From the NCBI GenBank assembly GCA_910586105.1, contig CAJUGU010000008.1, positions 1-49,536 on the forward strand: a DNA stretch of 49,536 nt. The letters are read 5' to 3'. The stretch's first letter is position 1. Every line of letters begins with the position of its first letter. Of the stretch, positions 15,557 through 24,428 are shown piece after piece. The notes under the pieces are model-generated. The model saw nothing but the letters and a program-made list of their open reading frames with translations, had not been told where the DNA came from and made no database searches. The stretch is from an uncultured Eubacteriales bacterium. GTDB taxonomy: Bacteria > Bacillota > Clostridia > Oscillospirales > Butyricicoccaceae. Position numbers and translations under genes: made by a program.

Positions 15557-16438
15557 ATGCACTTTACAGGAAGGACGTGGCGTCCTCCCTATGAAGCCCA
15601 CACGCCGATTTTGCAGGCCGCTTCCGGCTGTGCCTATCAGCAGTGCCGGTTTTGCAGCCTGTACCGGGGCGAGCCTTTCCGGATGTCGCCCATGGATGAA
15701 TTCGAGACCGACCTGGCCGAGCTCAAAACCTGCCAGCCGTATGCCCGCAGGGTCTTTTGGACGGGGGCAAACCCGTTCGCCATGAGCTATGAAAACCTTC
15801 GGCTGCGGGCGTTGGTCACGCGGGAATACCTGATCAAATGCAAAACCATATCGATGTTTGCAAGTATCCGCGATATCAAGCCCAAGGACGTGCGGCAGCT
15901 CCGGAAGCTGAAGGCGGCGGGAATCGACGGGCTGACGATCGGTGTGGAAAGCGGCGACGACGAGACGCTTGCCCTTGCCAATAAGGGCTATACCGCGGCG
16001 GATATTTTGGAGCAGTGCCAAAAACTGGACGAGGCCGGGATGGAATATTACATTGTGTATATGACGGGCCTTGCCGGAAAAGGCGGCGGACGCCGCAACG
16101 CACGGAACAGCGCGGCGCTCTTCAGCCGCCTGAACCCATACTTTCTTTCCGTGGACTCGCTCACGCTGTTCCCGGACACCGAACTTTATCAAATGGCGCG
16201 GCAGGGGACGTTCATACCGGCTGGGGAAAAGGAACGCATCCGGGAACTGCTGACATTGATCGACGGCCTTCACATCCGCACGCACCTGCTTGCAAACACG
16301 ATCTCGAACGTTGCGCCGGTAACGGCGTACCTCCCCTATGAACGTGAAAAGGTTGTGCGCGAGCTGCAATTTGTGTTGGATTGCGCCGACGAGGGGGAGA
16401 TGCAGGCATACCGGCAGGGATTGAAGTCATTGGGATAA
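15557..16438 (+). CDS. Radical SAM protein, C-x4-C-x2-C type (second of a tandem pair)
   Basis: 293-aa paralogue of the preceding gene, sharing the start MHxTGxxWRPPYEA, the cluster motif CAYQQCRFC (CX4CX2C), WTGANPFAMSYENL, GIDGLTIGVESGDDETL and LFPDTELY. It arose by tandem duplication, but the two have diverged well beyond a recent copy, so distinct substrates or a heteromeric pairing are possible. AAGGGAGTGG precedes the ATG. No terminator is obvious immediately downstream, where the converging Cys-rich gene begins 120 bp away. Confidence 0.88.
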   Translation: MHFTGRTWRPPYEAHTPILQAASGCAYQQCRFCSLYRGEPFRMSPMDEFETDLAELKTCQPYARRVFWTGANPFAMSYENLRLRALVTREYLIKCKTISMFASIRDIKPKDVRQLRKLKAAGIDGLTIGVESGDDETLALANKGYTAADILEQCQKLDEAGMEYYIVYMTGLAGKGGGRRNARNSAALFSRLNPYFLSVDSLTLFPDTELYQMARQGTFIPAGEKERIRELLTLIDGLHIRTHLLANTISNVAPVTAYLPYEREKVVRELQFVLDCADEGEMQAYRQGLKSLG

Positions 16439-16557
16439 GGCCTGCGGCCGGAGCCGCAGCGATGGAGTGGGGGATCGGCGAAGCGGTACAGGATACCGGC
16501 GCGCAGCGGCGCTGCAACCGCGGGAGCGCAGGCGGCGGGGGTATCCGGCAAAAAGGT

Positions 16558-17043
16558 TTACGGCATTTCCTCGCGCGGGAGCACATACAGCTCCAAATCG
16601 TCGATTGCATCCTGACCGAGCGCGGTCAGCGCCATGCTCCCGTTTTCGATCTCCGGGACGGCGAAGCCGTCCGCCTGCGCGCAAAACTCTGTAAATGCAG
16701 GCGCGTTTACATATTCGGCGTAGTTGTGGCGGCTGAGCGGTTCGGTATAGCTGACCGAGATCAGCTGCAATTCGGCGAGCCGGTCCAGCAGCGCCGCCGT
16801 TTCCCGCACTGTGGACAGCGGATCCGCCGGCGTTATGAGGAATACGGGGGCGAGGGTTTCGCCTTCGCCGCCGCGCCCGTCCAGACGTCGCAGGGAGAAC
16901 CGCGCCGCCGGGAGGAAGGGGAGCTCGGCAAAGCGGAGCAGGAAGCCGGCTTCCTTTCGGCGCAGGCGGATCTCCTGCCGTGTGCCGCAGGCCGCGCAGC
17001 AGCTTTTGCCGCAGCCTGCGCAGGAATGTGATTGGCAAGGCAT
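16558..17043 (-). CDS. Cys-rich N-terminus protein with a possible winged-helix tail
   Basis: 161-aa cytosolic protein that I do not recognise. The first 20 residues contain six cysteines (MPCQSHSCAGCGKSCCAACG), enough for a zinc or iron-sulfur site. The middle is hydrophobic and basic. The C-terminal half (VRETAALLDRLAELQLISVSY, later GSMALTALGQDAID) looks like a helix-turn-helix plus wing with a terminal LTxLGxD element, as in some regulators. AAAGGAT lies about 11 nt before the ATG. The promoter at 17099-17127 sits inside a palindrome, consistent with autoregulation (inference). Next to the radical SAM pair, but on the opposite strand. Confidence 0.65.
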   Translation of the reverse strand: MPCQSHSCAGCGKSCCAACGTRQEIRLRRKEAGFLLRFAELPFLPAARFSLRRLDGRGGEGETLAPVFLITPADPLSTVRETAALLDRLAELQLISVSYTEPLSRHNYAEYVNAPAFTEFCAQADGFAVPEIENGSMALTALGQDAIDDLELYVLPREEMP

Positions 17044-17098
17044 TTTCTTTTCATCCTTTCATGCACAGTATGGCTGTAAAGCCGTAAAACTATCCCTA

Positions 17099-17138
17099 AC
17101 TATAGCACAGATCGCCAGTGGCTGCAACTGGAGATCTG
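17099..17138 (-). promoter_or_regulatory. Promoter embedded in an inverted repeat
   Basis: Minus-strand TTGCAG (17122-17127), a 17-bp spacer and TATAGT (17099-17104). Arms CAGATCGCCAGT (17108-17119) and ACTGGAGATCTG (17127-17138), 12 bp with one mismatch, cover the spacer and -35 box, so a bound dimer would occlude the promoter. Read on the plus strand, the hairpin is followed by five Ts and could end transcription from the radical SAM side. Confidence 0.5.
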
Positions 17139-17208
17139 CGCTTTTTCCAAGCCCTGGATAATCGGCAATGCGACCGGCGACGAGGGATTTTTCCACCAAT
17201 CAAGGCAA

Positions 17209-17242
17209 ATTTTCTTGCCATACTAACGTATGGCAAGAAAAT
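17209..17242. repeat. Perfect 15-bp inverted repeat
   Basis: ATTTTCTTGCCATAC, 4-nt loop TAAC, then its exact complement GTATGGCAAGAAAAT. It is AT-rich compared with its surroundings and adjoins the dispersed repeat. It is not followed by a T-run. Confidence 0.8.
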
Positions 17243-17264
17243 CGATACTCGCGTTCCGAAAAGC

Positions 17265-17400
17265 TTGCCGATCCTGCCACTCCGTCCCGCCGTCCTTTTG
17301 GCGGGACGGAGCCGCACGCAGAAACGGCTTTGACCGCACCGATCCCGCCCGCGGGCGAAAAAGGGATTCCAAAGGGACGAGTCCCTTTGGCGCCGTCCGC
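17265..17400 (+). repeat. Dispersed hairpin-rich repeat, copy 1
   Basis: It contains a 12-bp perfect stem CTCCGTCCCGCC/GGCGGGACGGAG (17280-17291 with 17300-17311) and a CCAAAGGGAC/GTCCCTTTGG stem around 17370-17390. Positions 17265-17379 match 49422-49536 with about six differences. Positions 17343-17394 recur inverted at 29230-29281. Confidence 0.85.
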
Positions 17401-17576
17401 GTAGGACCGGGGTCCAGGGGCAGCGCCCCGGCGCCCGCCGCGTAGGCGAAGCAAACGGCAAGATTCAAGGTTCGCGGGTATAACGCAGAGCGGTGGAAAG
17501 AGAACCGCCGCCGGGAAAGGTGACAGAAAAGCGATAGGAGCGCCCGCAACGGGCGTTTTCTTGTGCAAATTCCTGC

Positions 17577-17605
17577 TTGCCCGCGCGCGGGAAATGATGT
17601 ATAAT
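17577..17605 (+). promoter_or_regulatory. Promoter of the GNAT gene
   Basis: TTGCCC (17577-17582), a 17-bp spacer and a perfect TATAAT (17600-17605). Confidence 0.7.
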
Positions 17606-17644
17606 GAAACCTAAATCACCGTTTTGAGGAGGTACCGGACACCT

Positions 17645-18262
17645 ATGCCTGAAATCGTTATCCGTCCGGCGGAGGAAGCGGACGCGCCTGCGATGCTCGC
17701 GCTTTACGCGCCTTATGTGGAACAGACCACCGTTTCTTCAGAGTATGAAGCCCCATCGTTGGAGGAATTCCTGCACCGTCTGCGATCGTACACGGAGCAA
17801 ATGCCGTGGCTGCTCTGCGAGATCGGCGGCGAGCTGGCGGGCTATGGCTATGCATCTCCGCACCGGTCGCGCGCGGGCTACCAGTGGTCGGCGGAGACTT
17901 CGATCTATGTCGCCCCGTCCTTCCATCGGCACGGCGTCGCGCGGGCGCTCTACTCGGCGTTGTTTGAACTGCTGACCGCGCAGGGATACTATAATATATT
18001 CGTCGGCATCACTTCGCCCAACGAGCGGAGCATCAAATTCCACAGCGCGATGGGCTTTGTGATCTCGGGATCTTATCAGGACAGTATGTTCAAGTTCGGG
18101 CTGTGGCGCGACGTGATCTGGATGGCAAAATCCCTCCGTCCGCACGATACCGAGCCGAGCCCGACCGTGCCGTTCCCGCAGCTGCGGGATACGCCGGTAT
18201 GCGCGCGGATCTTATCGACCGCCGCAGGCTACATCCATCTTGCGCAGCGCGGGGAAAGATGA
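17645..18262 (+). CDS. GNAT N-acetyltransferase (COG1247, Pat/MnaT-like)
   Basis: 205-aa acetyl-CoA-dependent N-acyltransferase. The core matches the phosphinothricin/amino-acid acetyltransferase group: NTVSSEYEAPS-like start (TTVSSEYEAPSLEEF), PWLLCEIGGELAGYGYASPH, a SIYVAPSFHRHGVARALY segment corresponding to the CoA-binding loop, and GYYNIFVGITSPNERSIKFHSAMGF. These enzymes acetylate amino-acid analogues such as methionine sulfone or phosphinothricin; the true substrate is not predictable. The last 40 residues extend past the domain. GAGGAGG precedes the ATG at 17645 by about 12 nt; an in-frame TTG 21 bp upstream overlaps that site. Confidence 0.88.
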   Translation: MPEIVIRPAEEADAPAMLALYAPYVEQTTVSSEYEAPSLEEFLHRLRSYTEQMPWLLCEIGGELAGYGYASPHRSRAGYQWSAETSIYVAPSFHRHGVARALYSALFELLTAQGYYNIFVGITSPNERSIKFHSAMGFVISGSYQDSMFKFGLWRDVIWMAKSLRPHDTEPSPTVPFPQLRDTPVCARILSTAAGYIHLAQRGER

Positions 18263-18306
18263 TACAATCGTAGACAGGAACGATCGCGTAAAGGAGGATC
18301 ATTGGA

Positions 18307-19068
18307 ATGGCGAAGCAGATGGAAAAGGCGAAGCCTGATCACACGCACGGGGAGCATCGCAAACGGATGCGGGAGAAATTCCATAAAGACGGCAACAGCG
18401 CGGCGAAATTACACGACCATGAGCTGCTGGAAATGCTGCTGTATTATGTCAATCCCCGTGGGAATACCAACCCGCAGGCGCATTTACTGCTTAAGGAATT
18501 CCACGACCTGAAAGGCGTTTTGAACGCGCCTTATGAAAGCCTGCTGAGGATCGAAGGTATTGGGGAAAAAGCCGCCATCTTCCTGAAACTTTGCCATGAG
18601 TTTTTTGTCCGTGTGGAAAAGGAGAAAGAGGCGTGGCAGAAAGAAACAAAGAGGGTGACCTGCCGTAAGGACGCGGTCGATCTTTTCATAAGCCATTACA
18701 AGCAATGGGGCCAGGAACACCGGAATGAGGAGGTCGTGATGCTCGCGTGCCTGGACAATCAGGGGCGTGTGCTCACGGTCGAACGATTCCCGTCCGGGCA
18801 GGTCAATGCCAGCTCGCTGGACGTGCGCGGGATCGTCAGTAAGGCGATCGGCTGGAACGCGGCGGCGGTCATCCTTGCGCACAACCATCCGCACGGCTTG
18901 CCGACCCCCTCGCAGGCAGATATCGCGGCGACCCGCACGCTGCTGTCGACCCTTCGCAATCTGAAGATCGACCTGTTTGACCACGTCATTATTGGCGAGC
19001 ATTATGAGGGGGGCTCGTTAATGGAGAGCGGCGCGATGGATCTGTTCGGTTCCAGACGCTCCGGCTGA
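18307..19068 (+). CDS. radC: RadC family JAB-domain protein
   Basis: 253-aa RadC/YicR homologue. The N-terminal helix-hairpin-helix region is visible as LLRIEGIGEKAA (about 80-91), and the C-terminal JAB/MPN metalloprotease-like domain carries the HxH...D motif HNHPHGLPTPSQAD with a preceding ESNGQ-like region. A direct role in DNA repair has been questioned; the molecular activity remains unknown. AAAGGAGG lies 10 nt before the ATG. It is directly followed by uvrB (35 bp), so it may be co-transcribed with the excision-repair genes. Confidence 0.93.
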   Translation: MAKQMEKAKPDHTHGEHRKRMREKFHKDGNSAAKLHDHELLEMLLYYVNPRGNTNPQAHLLLKEFHDLKGVLNAPYESLLRIEGIGEKAAIFLKLCHEFFVRVEKEKEAWQKETKRVTCRKDAVDLFISHYKQWGQEHRNEEVVMLACLDNQGRVLTVERFPSGQVNASSLDVRGIVSKAIGWNAAAVILAHNHPHGLPTPSQADIAATRTLLSTLRNLKIDLFDHVIIGEHYEGGSLMESGAMDLFGSRRSG

Positions 19069-19103
19069 CCGGGGGCGCCGCGCACGGAGAGGAGGCATTT
19101 GAT

Positions 19104-21107
19104 TTGGGAAAATTCAAGATCGTAAGCCCGTACCAGATGGCAGGCGACCAGCCTGCGGCAGTCGAGGCGCTTGTGGCAGGCGTGGAAAACGGCCTGACCG
19201 AGCAGACCCTCCTCGGCGTGACCGGTTCGGGCAAGACTTTTACCATGGCGAACATCATTGAGCAGACCCAGCGCCCAACGCTGGTGCTCGCGCACAATAA
19301 AACGCTTGCGGCGCAGCTTTGTTCGGAGCTGCGGGAGTTTTTTCCGGAAAACGCCGTGGAATACTTCGTTTCGTATTACGATTATTACCAGCCGGAGGCG
19401 TATATCGCCTCAACCGACACCTATATCGAAAAGGATTCCTCGATCAACGACGAGATCGACCGCCTGCGCCACTCCGCCACTTCGGCGCTGAATGAGCGGG
19501 AAGACGTGATCATCGTCGCGTCGGTCTCCTGCATCTATTCTCTGGGCGACCCGATCGATTATAAAAACATGGTCATTTCGCTGCGCCCGGGCACGATGAA
19601 GAGCCGCGACGAGCTGATCCGCAAGCTCATCGAGATCCAATATGAGCGCAACGACATCGCGTTTGAACGCAACCGCTTCCGGGTGCGCGGCGACGTGGTA
19701 GAGATCTGGCCCGCGTATTCCGACTGCGACTGCGTGCGCGTCGAGTTTTTCGGCGACGAGATCGACCGCATCAGCCAGATCAACCCGCTCACCGGCGCAG
19801 CGGTCTGTACGCTCAACCATGCGGCGATCTATCCCGCGAGCCACTACGTCACGCCTAAGGAAAAGCTGGCGGTCGCGATCAAAGAGCTGGAGCGCGAGCT
19901 GGAAGGACGCGTCGCGTGGTTCGAGGCGAACGGCAAGCTGGTGGAGGCGCAGCGCATCCGCCAGCGCACCCGCTATGACATCGAAATGCTGGAGGAGATC
20001 GGCTTTTGCAGCGGGATCGAGAACTATTCGCGCGTGCTGGCGGGCCGGGAGCCGGGCAGCGCGCCCTTTACGCTGATCGATTATTTCCCCAAGGATTTCC
20101 TGCTGATCGTGGACGAAAGCCATGTCACGCTGCCGCAGGTGCGCGCCATGTACCACGGCGACCGCGCCCGCAAGGAGAGCCTGATCGAAAACGGCTTCCG
20201 CCTGCCGTCGGCGCTCGACAACCGGCCGCTCAATTTTGACGAATTCAATGACCGCCTGAACCAGATTATTTATGTTTCGGCAACGCCGGGGGACTATGAG
20301 CGGGAGCGCTCGGGACAGGTCGTCGAGCAGGTCATCCGTCCGACCGGACTGCTGGACCCGGAGGTCGAGGTGCGCCCGATCGAGGGGCAGATCGACGACC
20401 TGATCGGGGAGATCAACACCCGCGCGGCGCGCGGGGAGCGCGTACTGGTGACGACCCTGACCAAGAAAATGGCGGAAGACCTGACCAGTTATCTGGAAGG
20501 CGTCGGAATTAAGGTCCGATATATGCACCATGACGTGAAGACCATCGAGCGTATGGAGCTGATCCGCGACCTGCGCCTTGGCATTTATGATGTGCTGGTG
20601 GGCATCAACCTGCTGCGCGAAGGGCTCGACCTGCCGGAGGTCTCGCTGGTCGCAATCCTGGACGCGGACAAGGAAGGGTTCCTGCGCTCCGAGACCTCGC
20701 TGGTGCAGACGATCGGGCGCGCGGCCCGCAATGCACAGGGGAAGGTCGTCATGTACGCCGACAACGAGACCGGTTCCATGCACCGCGCGATCTCGGAGAC
20801 CAACCGCCGCCGCGCGCTGCAAATGGCCTTCAACGAGGCGCACGGCATCACGCCGAAGACTGTGCGCAAGAATGTGCATGACATCATCGAAATTTCCTCC
20901 GATGCCAAGGTACCGTCCGGCAGGGGGAAGAAGCTCAATAAGACCCAGGTTCAGGCGGAGATCACCCGCCTGACGCGCCAGATGAAGGAAGCGGCAAAGC
21001 TGCTGGAATTCGAGCTGGCCGCTGAGCTGCGCGACCAGATCAAGGCCCTTGAGGACGAGCTGGACGCGAAAAGCCGGCAAAAAGTTAGCGTGTTCGCGAA
21101 ATCATAG
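19104..21107 (+). CDS. uvrB: UvrABC excinuclease subunit B
   Basis: Damage-verifying helicase-like subunit of nucleotide excision repair, 667 aa. Walker A GVTGSGKT at 38-45, the beta-hairpin region YYDYYQPEAYI, helicase motifs through IGRAARN, and a C-terminal UVR motif (about 628-660) that contacts UvrC. It starts at a TTG (19104) with GGAGAGGAGG upstream. It lies 14 bp ahead of uvrA in one operon; uvrC is not in the window. No LexA-type box was recognised in front. Confidence 0.97.
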   Translation: MGKFKIVSPYQMAGDQPAAVEALVAGVENGLTEQTLLGVTGSGKTFTMANIIEQTQRPTLVLAHNKTLAAQLCSELREFFPENAVEYFVSYYDYYQPEAYIASTDTYIEKDSSINDEIDRLRHSATSALNEREDVIIVASVSCIYSLGDPIDYKNMVISLRPGTMKSRDELIRKLIEIQYERNDIAFERNRFRVRGDVVEIWPAYSDCDCVRVEFFGDEIDRISQINPLTGAAVCTLNHAAIYPASHYVTPKEKLAVAIKELERELEGRVAWFEANGKLVEAQRIRQRTRYDIEMLEEIGFCSGIENYSRVLAGREPGSAPFTLIDYFPKDFLLIVDESHVTLPQVRAMYHGDRARKESLIENGFRLPSALDNRPLNFDEFNDRLNQIIYVSATPGDYERERSGQVVEQVIRPTGLLDPEVEVRPIEGQIDDLIGEINTRAARGERVLVTTLTKKMAEDLTSYLEGVGIKVRYMHHDVKTIERMELIRDLRLGIYDVLVGINLLREGLDLPEVSLVAILDADKEGFLRSETSLVQTIGRAARNAQGKVVMYADNETGSMHRAISETNRRRALQMAFNEAHGITPKTVRKNVHDIIEISSDAKVPSGRGKKLNKTQVQAEITRLTRQMKEAAKLLEFELAAELRDQIKALEDELDAKSRQKVSVFAKS

Positions 21108-21121
21108 GAAGGGAAGCATCC

Positions 21122-23953
21122 ATGCAGGAGCATATTTATATCAAGGGCGCCCGGGAACACAACCTGAAAAATATCGATATCAAGCTGCCGCGCGATAAGC
21201 TGGTCGTGCTGACCGGGCTTTCCGGCTCTGGCAAGTCCTCGCTGGCGTTCGATACCATCTATGCGGAGGGGCAGCGGCGGTATGTCGAATCGCTGTCCAG
21301 CTACGCGCGCATGTTCCTCGGGCAGATGGAGAAGCCGGACGTCGATTACATTGACGGGCTTTCCCCGGCCATCTCGATCGACCAGAAAACGACCTCGAAG
21401 AACCCGCGTTCGACCGTGGGTACTGTGACTGAAATTTATGATTACCTGCGCCTGTTGTGGGCGCGGGTCGGGATCCCGCACTGCCCGAAATGCGGCAAGG
21501 AGATCCATCAGCAGACGATTGATCAGATCATCGACCGGCTGCTGGCGCTGCCGGAAGGGACGAAGCTGCAGATCCTTGCGCCGGTCGTGCGTCAGCGCAA
21601 GGGCGAGCATGTCAAGGTGTTTGCCGAAGCGCGGAAATCCGGGTATGTCCGTGTGCGCGTCGACGGCGAAATCTACGACCTTTCCGAGGACATCAAGCTC
21701 GAGAAAAATAAAAAGCATTCCATTGAGGTCGTCGTTGACCGCGTGGTCGTCCATCCAGCTGCGCCGGATGCGCACAGCCGTCTTGCAGACTCGGTGGAGA
21801 CGGCCAGCGCGCTGTCGGGCGGGTTGGTGCTCGCCGATGTAATCGGCGGCGAAACGCTGAGCTTTTCGCAGAATTACGCCTGCGAGGACTGCGGGGTTTC
21901 CATTGAGGAGCTGACGCCGCGGATGTTCTCCTTTAATAACCCTTACGGCGCGTGCCCGACCTGTACCGGCCTGGGCGTACAGATGAAGCTGGATCCCGAC
22001 CGCGTGATCCCCAACCCGAGCCTGTCCATCAAGGGCGGGGCGATCCAGGCCAGCGGCTGGTCGAACTGCGATCCCGGCACGATCGCGCGGATGTATTATG
22101 ACGCGTTGGGGGAGAAGTATGGTTTCACGGTCGATACTCCTGTTGAGGAGATCGGCAAAGAAGGGCTGGATGCGTTGCTGTACGGCACCGGGCAGGAAGT
22201 GCTGGAGCTGTCGGTCAGCCGCTTCCAGGGCGGAAAGATGAAGCAGCCCTTTGAGGGCATCATCCCCAACCTGGAACGCCGTTACCGGGAGACTTCGAGC
22301 GAATATATGCGCGCCGAGATCGAGGAATGCATGAACGAGGTGCCCTGTCCGACCTGCGCCGGGCGGCGGCTGAAAAAGGAAATTCTTGCGGTGACCGTCG
22401 GCGGGCTGAATATTGCGGAATTCAGCGAGCAGTCGGTTGTAAAGGCGATCGCCTTTGCACAGTCGCTTGAGCTGACCGAGATGCAGCGTATGATCGCCGA
22501 CCGCATCCTGAAAGAGATCCGGAACCGGCTGGGCTTTTTGCAGTCGGTCGGGCTGGAATATCTGACTCTTTCGCGCGCTTCGGCGACGCTTTCGGGCGGC
22601 GAGAGCCAGCGCATCCGGCTGGCGACACAGATCGGTTCGTCGCTGATGGGCGTGCTCTATATTCTGGACGAGCCGTCAATCGGGCTGCACCAGCGGGACA
22701 ACGACAAGCTGCTTGCAACCCTCAAGCGGCTGCGCGACCTCGGCAACACCCTGATCGTCGTCGAGCACGACGAGGACACGATGTATGCGGCGGACTATAT
22801 CGTCGATATCGGCCCTGGCGCAGGCGTCCACGGCGGCGAGGTCGTGTTCGCGGGTACGGTGGACGAGCTGCTCAAGTCGCCGAAATCGGTGACCGGGGCG
22901 TATCTCAGCGGGCGTAAAAAGATCCCGGTACCGGAGGTGCGCCGCAAGGGCAGCGGGAAATGGCTGACCGTGCGCGGCGCGGCGGTGAACAACCTTCAGC
23001 ATACCGATTTTTCAATCCCGCTCGGTACGTTCACCTGCGTGACCGGCGTTTCCGGTTCGGGGAAGTCCTCGTTTGTCAACGAGATCCTGTACAAGCGGCT
23101 CGCCGCCGACCTCAACCGCGCCAAGACGCGCGCGGGCGCGCATGATTCGCTGGAGGGCGAGGAATTTCTTGATAAGGTCATCGAGATCGATCAGGCGCCC
23201 ATCGGGCGCACGCCCCGCTCGAACCCGGCGACCTATACCGGCGTCTTTAACGATATCCGCGAGCTGTTCGCCTCGACGGCGGACGCGAAGGCGCGCGGCT
23301 ACGGCCCTGCCCGGTTCTCCTTTAACGTCAAGGGAGGACGCTGTGAAGCGTGCAGCGGCGACGGCCTGCTGAAGATCGAGATGCACTTCCTGCCGGATAT
23401 CTATGTACCCTGCGACGTGTGCAAGGGGAAACGCTATAATAAGGAAACGCTTGAGGTGCGTTATAAGGGCAAAAATATTTATGAAGTGCTCGAAATGACG
23501 GTCGATGAAGCGCTGATCTTCTTTGAGAACGTGCCTAAGATCGCCCGCCGGATCCAAACCATGCAGGATGTTGGGCTGGGGTATATCAAGCTCGGCCAGT
23601 CTTCAACAACGCTTTCCGGCGGCGAAGCGCAGCGCGCGAAGCTGGCGACCGAGCTTTCCAAGCGCTCGACCGGCAAGACCATTTATATCCTTGACGAGCC
23701 GACGACCGGGCTGCACGTCGCCGACGTCCACCGGCTGATCGACGTGCTGCAAAAGCTGGTGGAATCCGGGAATACGGTGGTCGTGATCGAGCACAACCTC
23801 GACGTGATCAAGACCGCCGATTATATCCTCGACCTTGGCCCGGAGGGCGGAGATAAGGGCGGGAAACTGGTCTGCGCGGGCACGCCCGAGGAGGTCGCGG
23901 GCTGCGAAGCATCTTACACCGGGCAGTACCTGAAACGGTACCTTTCAAAATAA
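21122..23953 (+). CDS. uvrA: UvrABC excinuclease subunit A
   Basis: Damage-recognition ATPase, 943 aa, with the tandem ABC layout. Walker A motifs are GLSGSGKSS (about 32-40) and GVSGSGKSS in the second half, with ABC signatures LSGGESQR and LSGGEAQR. Zinc-binding cysteines include CEDCG/CPTC in the first half and CEACSGDG/CDVCKGKR in the second. GGAAGGGAAGC precedes the ATG. The A2B complex loads UvrB onto lesions. Full length with no irregularity. Confidence 0.97.
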   Translation: MQEHIYIKGAREHNLKNIDIKLPRDKLVVLTGLSGSGKSSLAFDTIYAEGQRRYVESLSSYARMFLGQMEKPDVDYIDGLSPAISIDQKTTSKNPRSTVGTVTEIYDYLRLLWARVGIPHCPKCGKEIHQQTIDQIIDRLLALPEGTKLQILAPVVRQRKGEHVKVFAEARKSGYVRVRVDGEIYDLSEDIKLEKNKKHSIEVVVDRVVVHPAAPDAHSRLADSVETASALSGGLVLADVIGGETLSFSQNYACEDCGVSIEELTPRMFSFNNPYGACPTCTGLGVQMKLDPDRVIPNPSLSIKGGAIQASGWSNCDPGTIARMYYDALGEKYGFTVDTPVEEIGKEGLDALLYGTGQEVLELSVSRFQGGKMKQPFEGIIPNLERRYRETSSEYMRAEIEECMNEVPCPTCAGRRLKKEILAVTVGGLNIAEFSEQSVVKAIAFAQSLELTEMQRMIADRILKEIRNRLGFLQSVGLEYLTLSRASATLSGGESQRIRLATQIGSSLMGVLYILDEPSIGLHQRDNDKLLATLKRLRDLGNTLIVVEHDEDTMYAADYIVDIGPGAGVHGGEVVFAGTVDELLKSPKSVTGAYLSGRKKIPVPEVRRKGSGKWLTVRGAAVNNLQHTDFSIPLGTFTCVTGVSGSGKSSFVNEILYKRLAADLNRAKTRAGAHDSLEGEEFLDKVIEIDQAPIGRTPRSNPATYTGVFNDIRELFASTADAKARGYGPARFSFNVKGGRCEACSGDGLLKIEMHFLPDIYVPCDVCKGKRYNKETLEVRYKGKNIYEVLEMTVDEALIFFENVPKIARRIQTMQDVGLGYIKLGQSSTTLSGGEAQRAKLATELSKRSTGKTIYILDEPTTGLHVADVHRLIDVLQKLVESGNTVVVIEHNLDVIKTADYILDLGPEGGDKGGKLVCAGTPEEVAGCEASYTGQYLKRYLSK

Positions 23954-23978
23954 CGCAGCCCGCTCTGGACGGCAGGGC

Positions 23979-24005
23979 GGCGCCGGGAGGGGGACGCCTT
24001 TTTTT
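23979..24005 (+). terminator. Weak terminator after uvrA
   Basis: Short GGCG/CGCC stem (23979-23982 with 23995-23998) followed by seven Ts. The stem is short, so the call is tentative. Confidence 0.4.
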
Positions 24006-24036
24006 CGGAAACCTTTATGAATGGGAGGACGTTGTC

Positions 24037-24360
24037 ATGAGTTTTGAACAGGAAGTATTTTATCTTTTGATCGCGGGGTTCCTTGTTGTCGAGCTTGCGC
24101 TTGGCGCGCAGTTCCTTCTTTTGGGGGCCGCACGCGAGCCATCCGCGTGGACTGCCTTTCTGGGGCAGCTGGCCTGTCAGGCGATCGCGTTTGTGCTGCT
24201 TTTACGGCTGCTGTTCCCTTATCGGTTCGGCGCTGAGCCGGCCGCTTCGGTAAATAATACCTCGGCGATTTGCTTTTGCGGCCTGTTCTGGGCCGTTTCG
24301 CTGGTTTTCTCGCTGCGTGGCTTCCGCGCATTGCTCCGGCAGGCGGGACGCGGCTGCTGA
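24037..24360 (+). CDS. Small membrane protein, unknown
   Basis: 107-aa protein with three likely membrane helices (about 8-29, 38-63 and 74-94) separated by short polar loops, ending in a basic tail FRALLRQAGRGC. GGGAGGA lies 8 nt upstream of the ATG, a convincing ribosome binding site. I recognise no family. It stands between uvrA and recJ, but nothing in the sequence ties it to DNA repair. Confidence 0.6.
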   Translation: MSFEQEVFYLLIAGFLVVELALGAQFLLLGAAREPSAWTAFLGQLACQAIAFVLLLRLLFPYRFGAEPAASVNNTSAICFCGLFWAVSLVFSLRGFRALLRQAGRGC

Positions 24361-24428
24361 ACCAAACGGCAGGCTTTCCGGCGGCGCGGGAAGATCCGCC
24401 CATCCCGCAAAGCCGAAAACTTGCACCA

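Larger units (their letters stand above)
17139..17576. other. Repeat-rich intergenic region
   Basis: About 440 bp with no credible gene. It holds a perfect 15-bp-arm palindrome (17209-17242) and one copy of a dispersed hairpin-rich repeat (17265-17400), listed separately. From 17400 to 17576 it is GC-rich filler with another possible hairpin around GGTCCAGGGGCAGCGCC. Confidence 0.6.

Noticed and set aside
23941..24036. Small gene between uvrA and the small membrane gene
   Set aside because: Only a weak hairpin and T-run; no start codon with a ribosome binding site and sensible translation.
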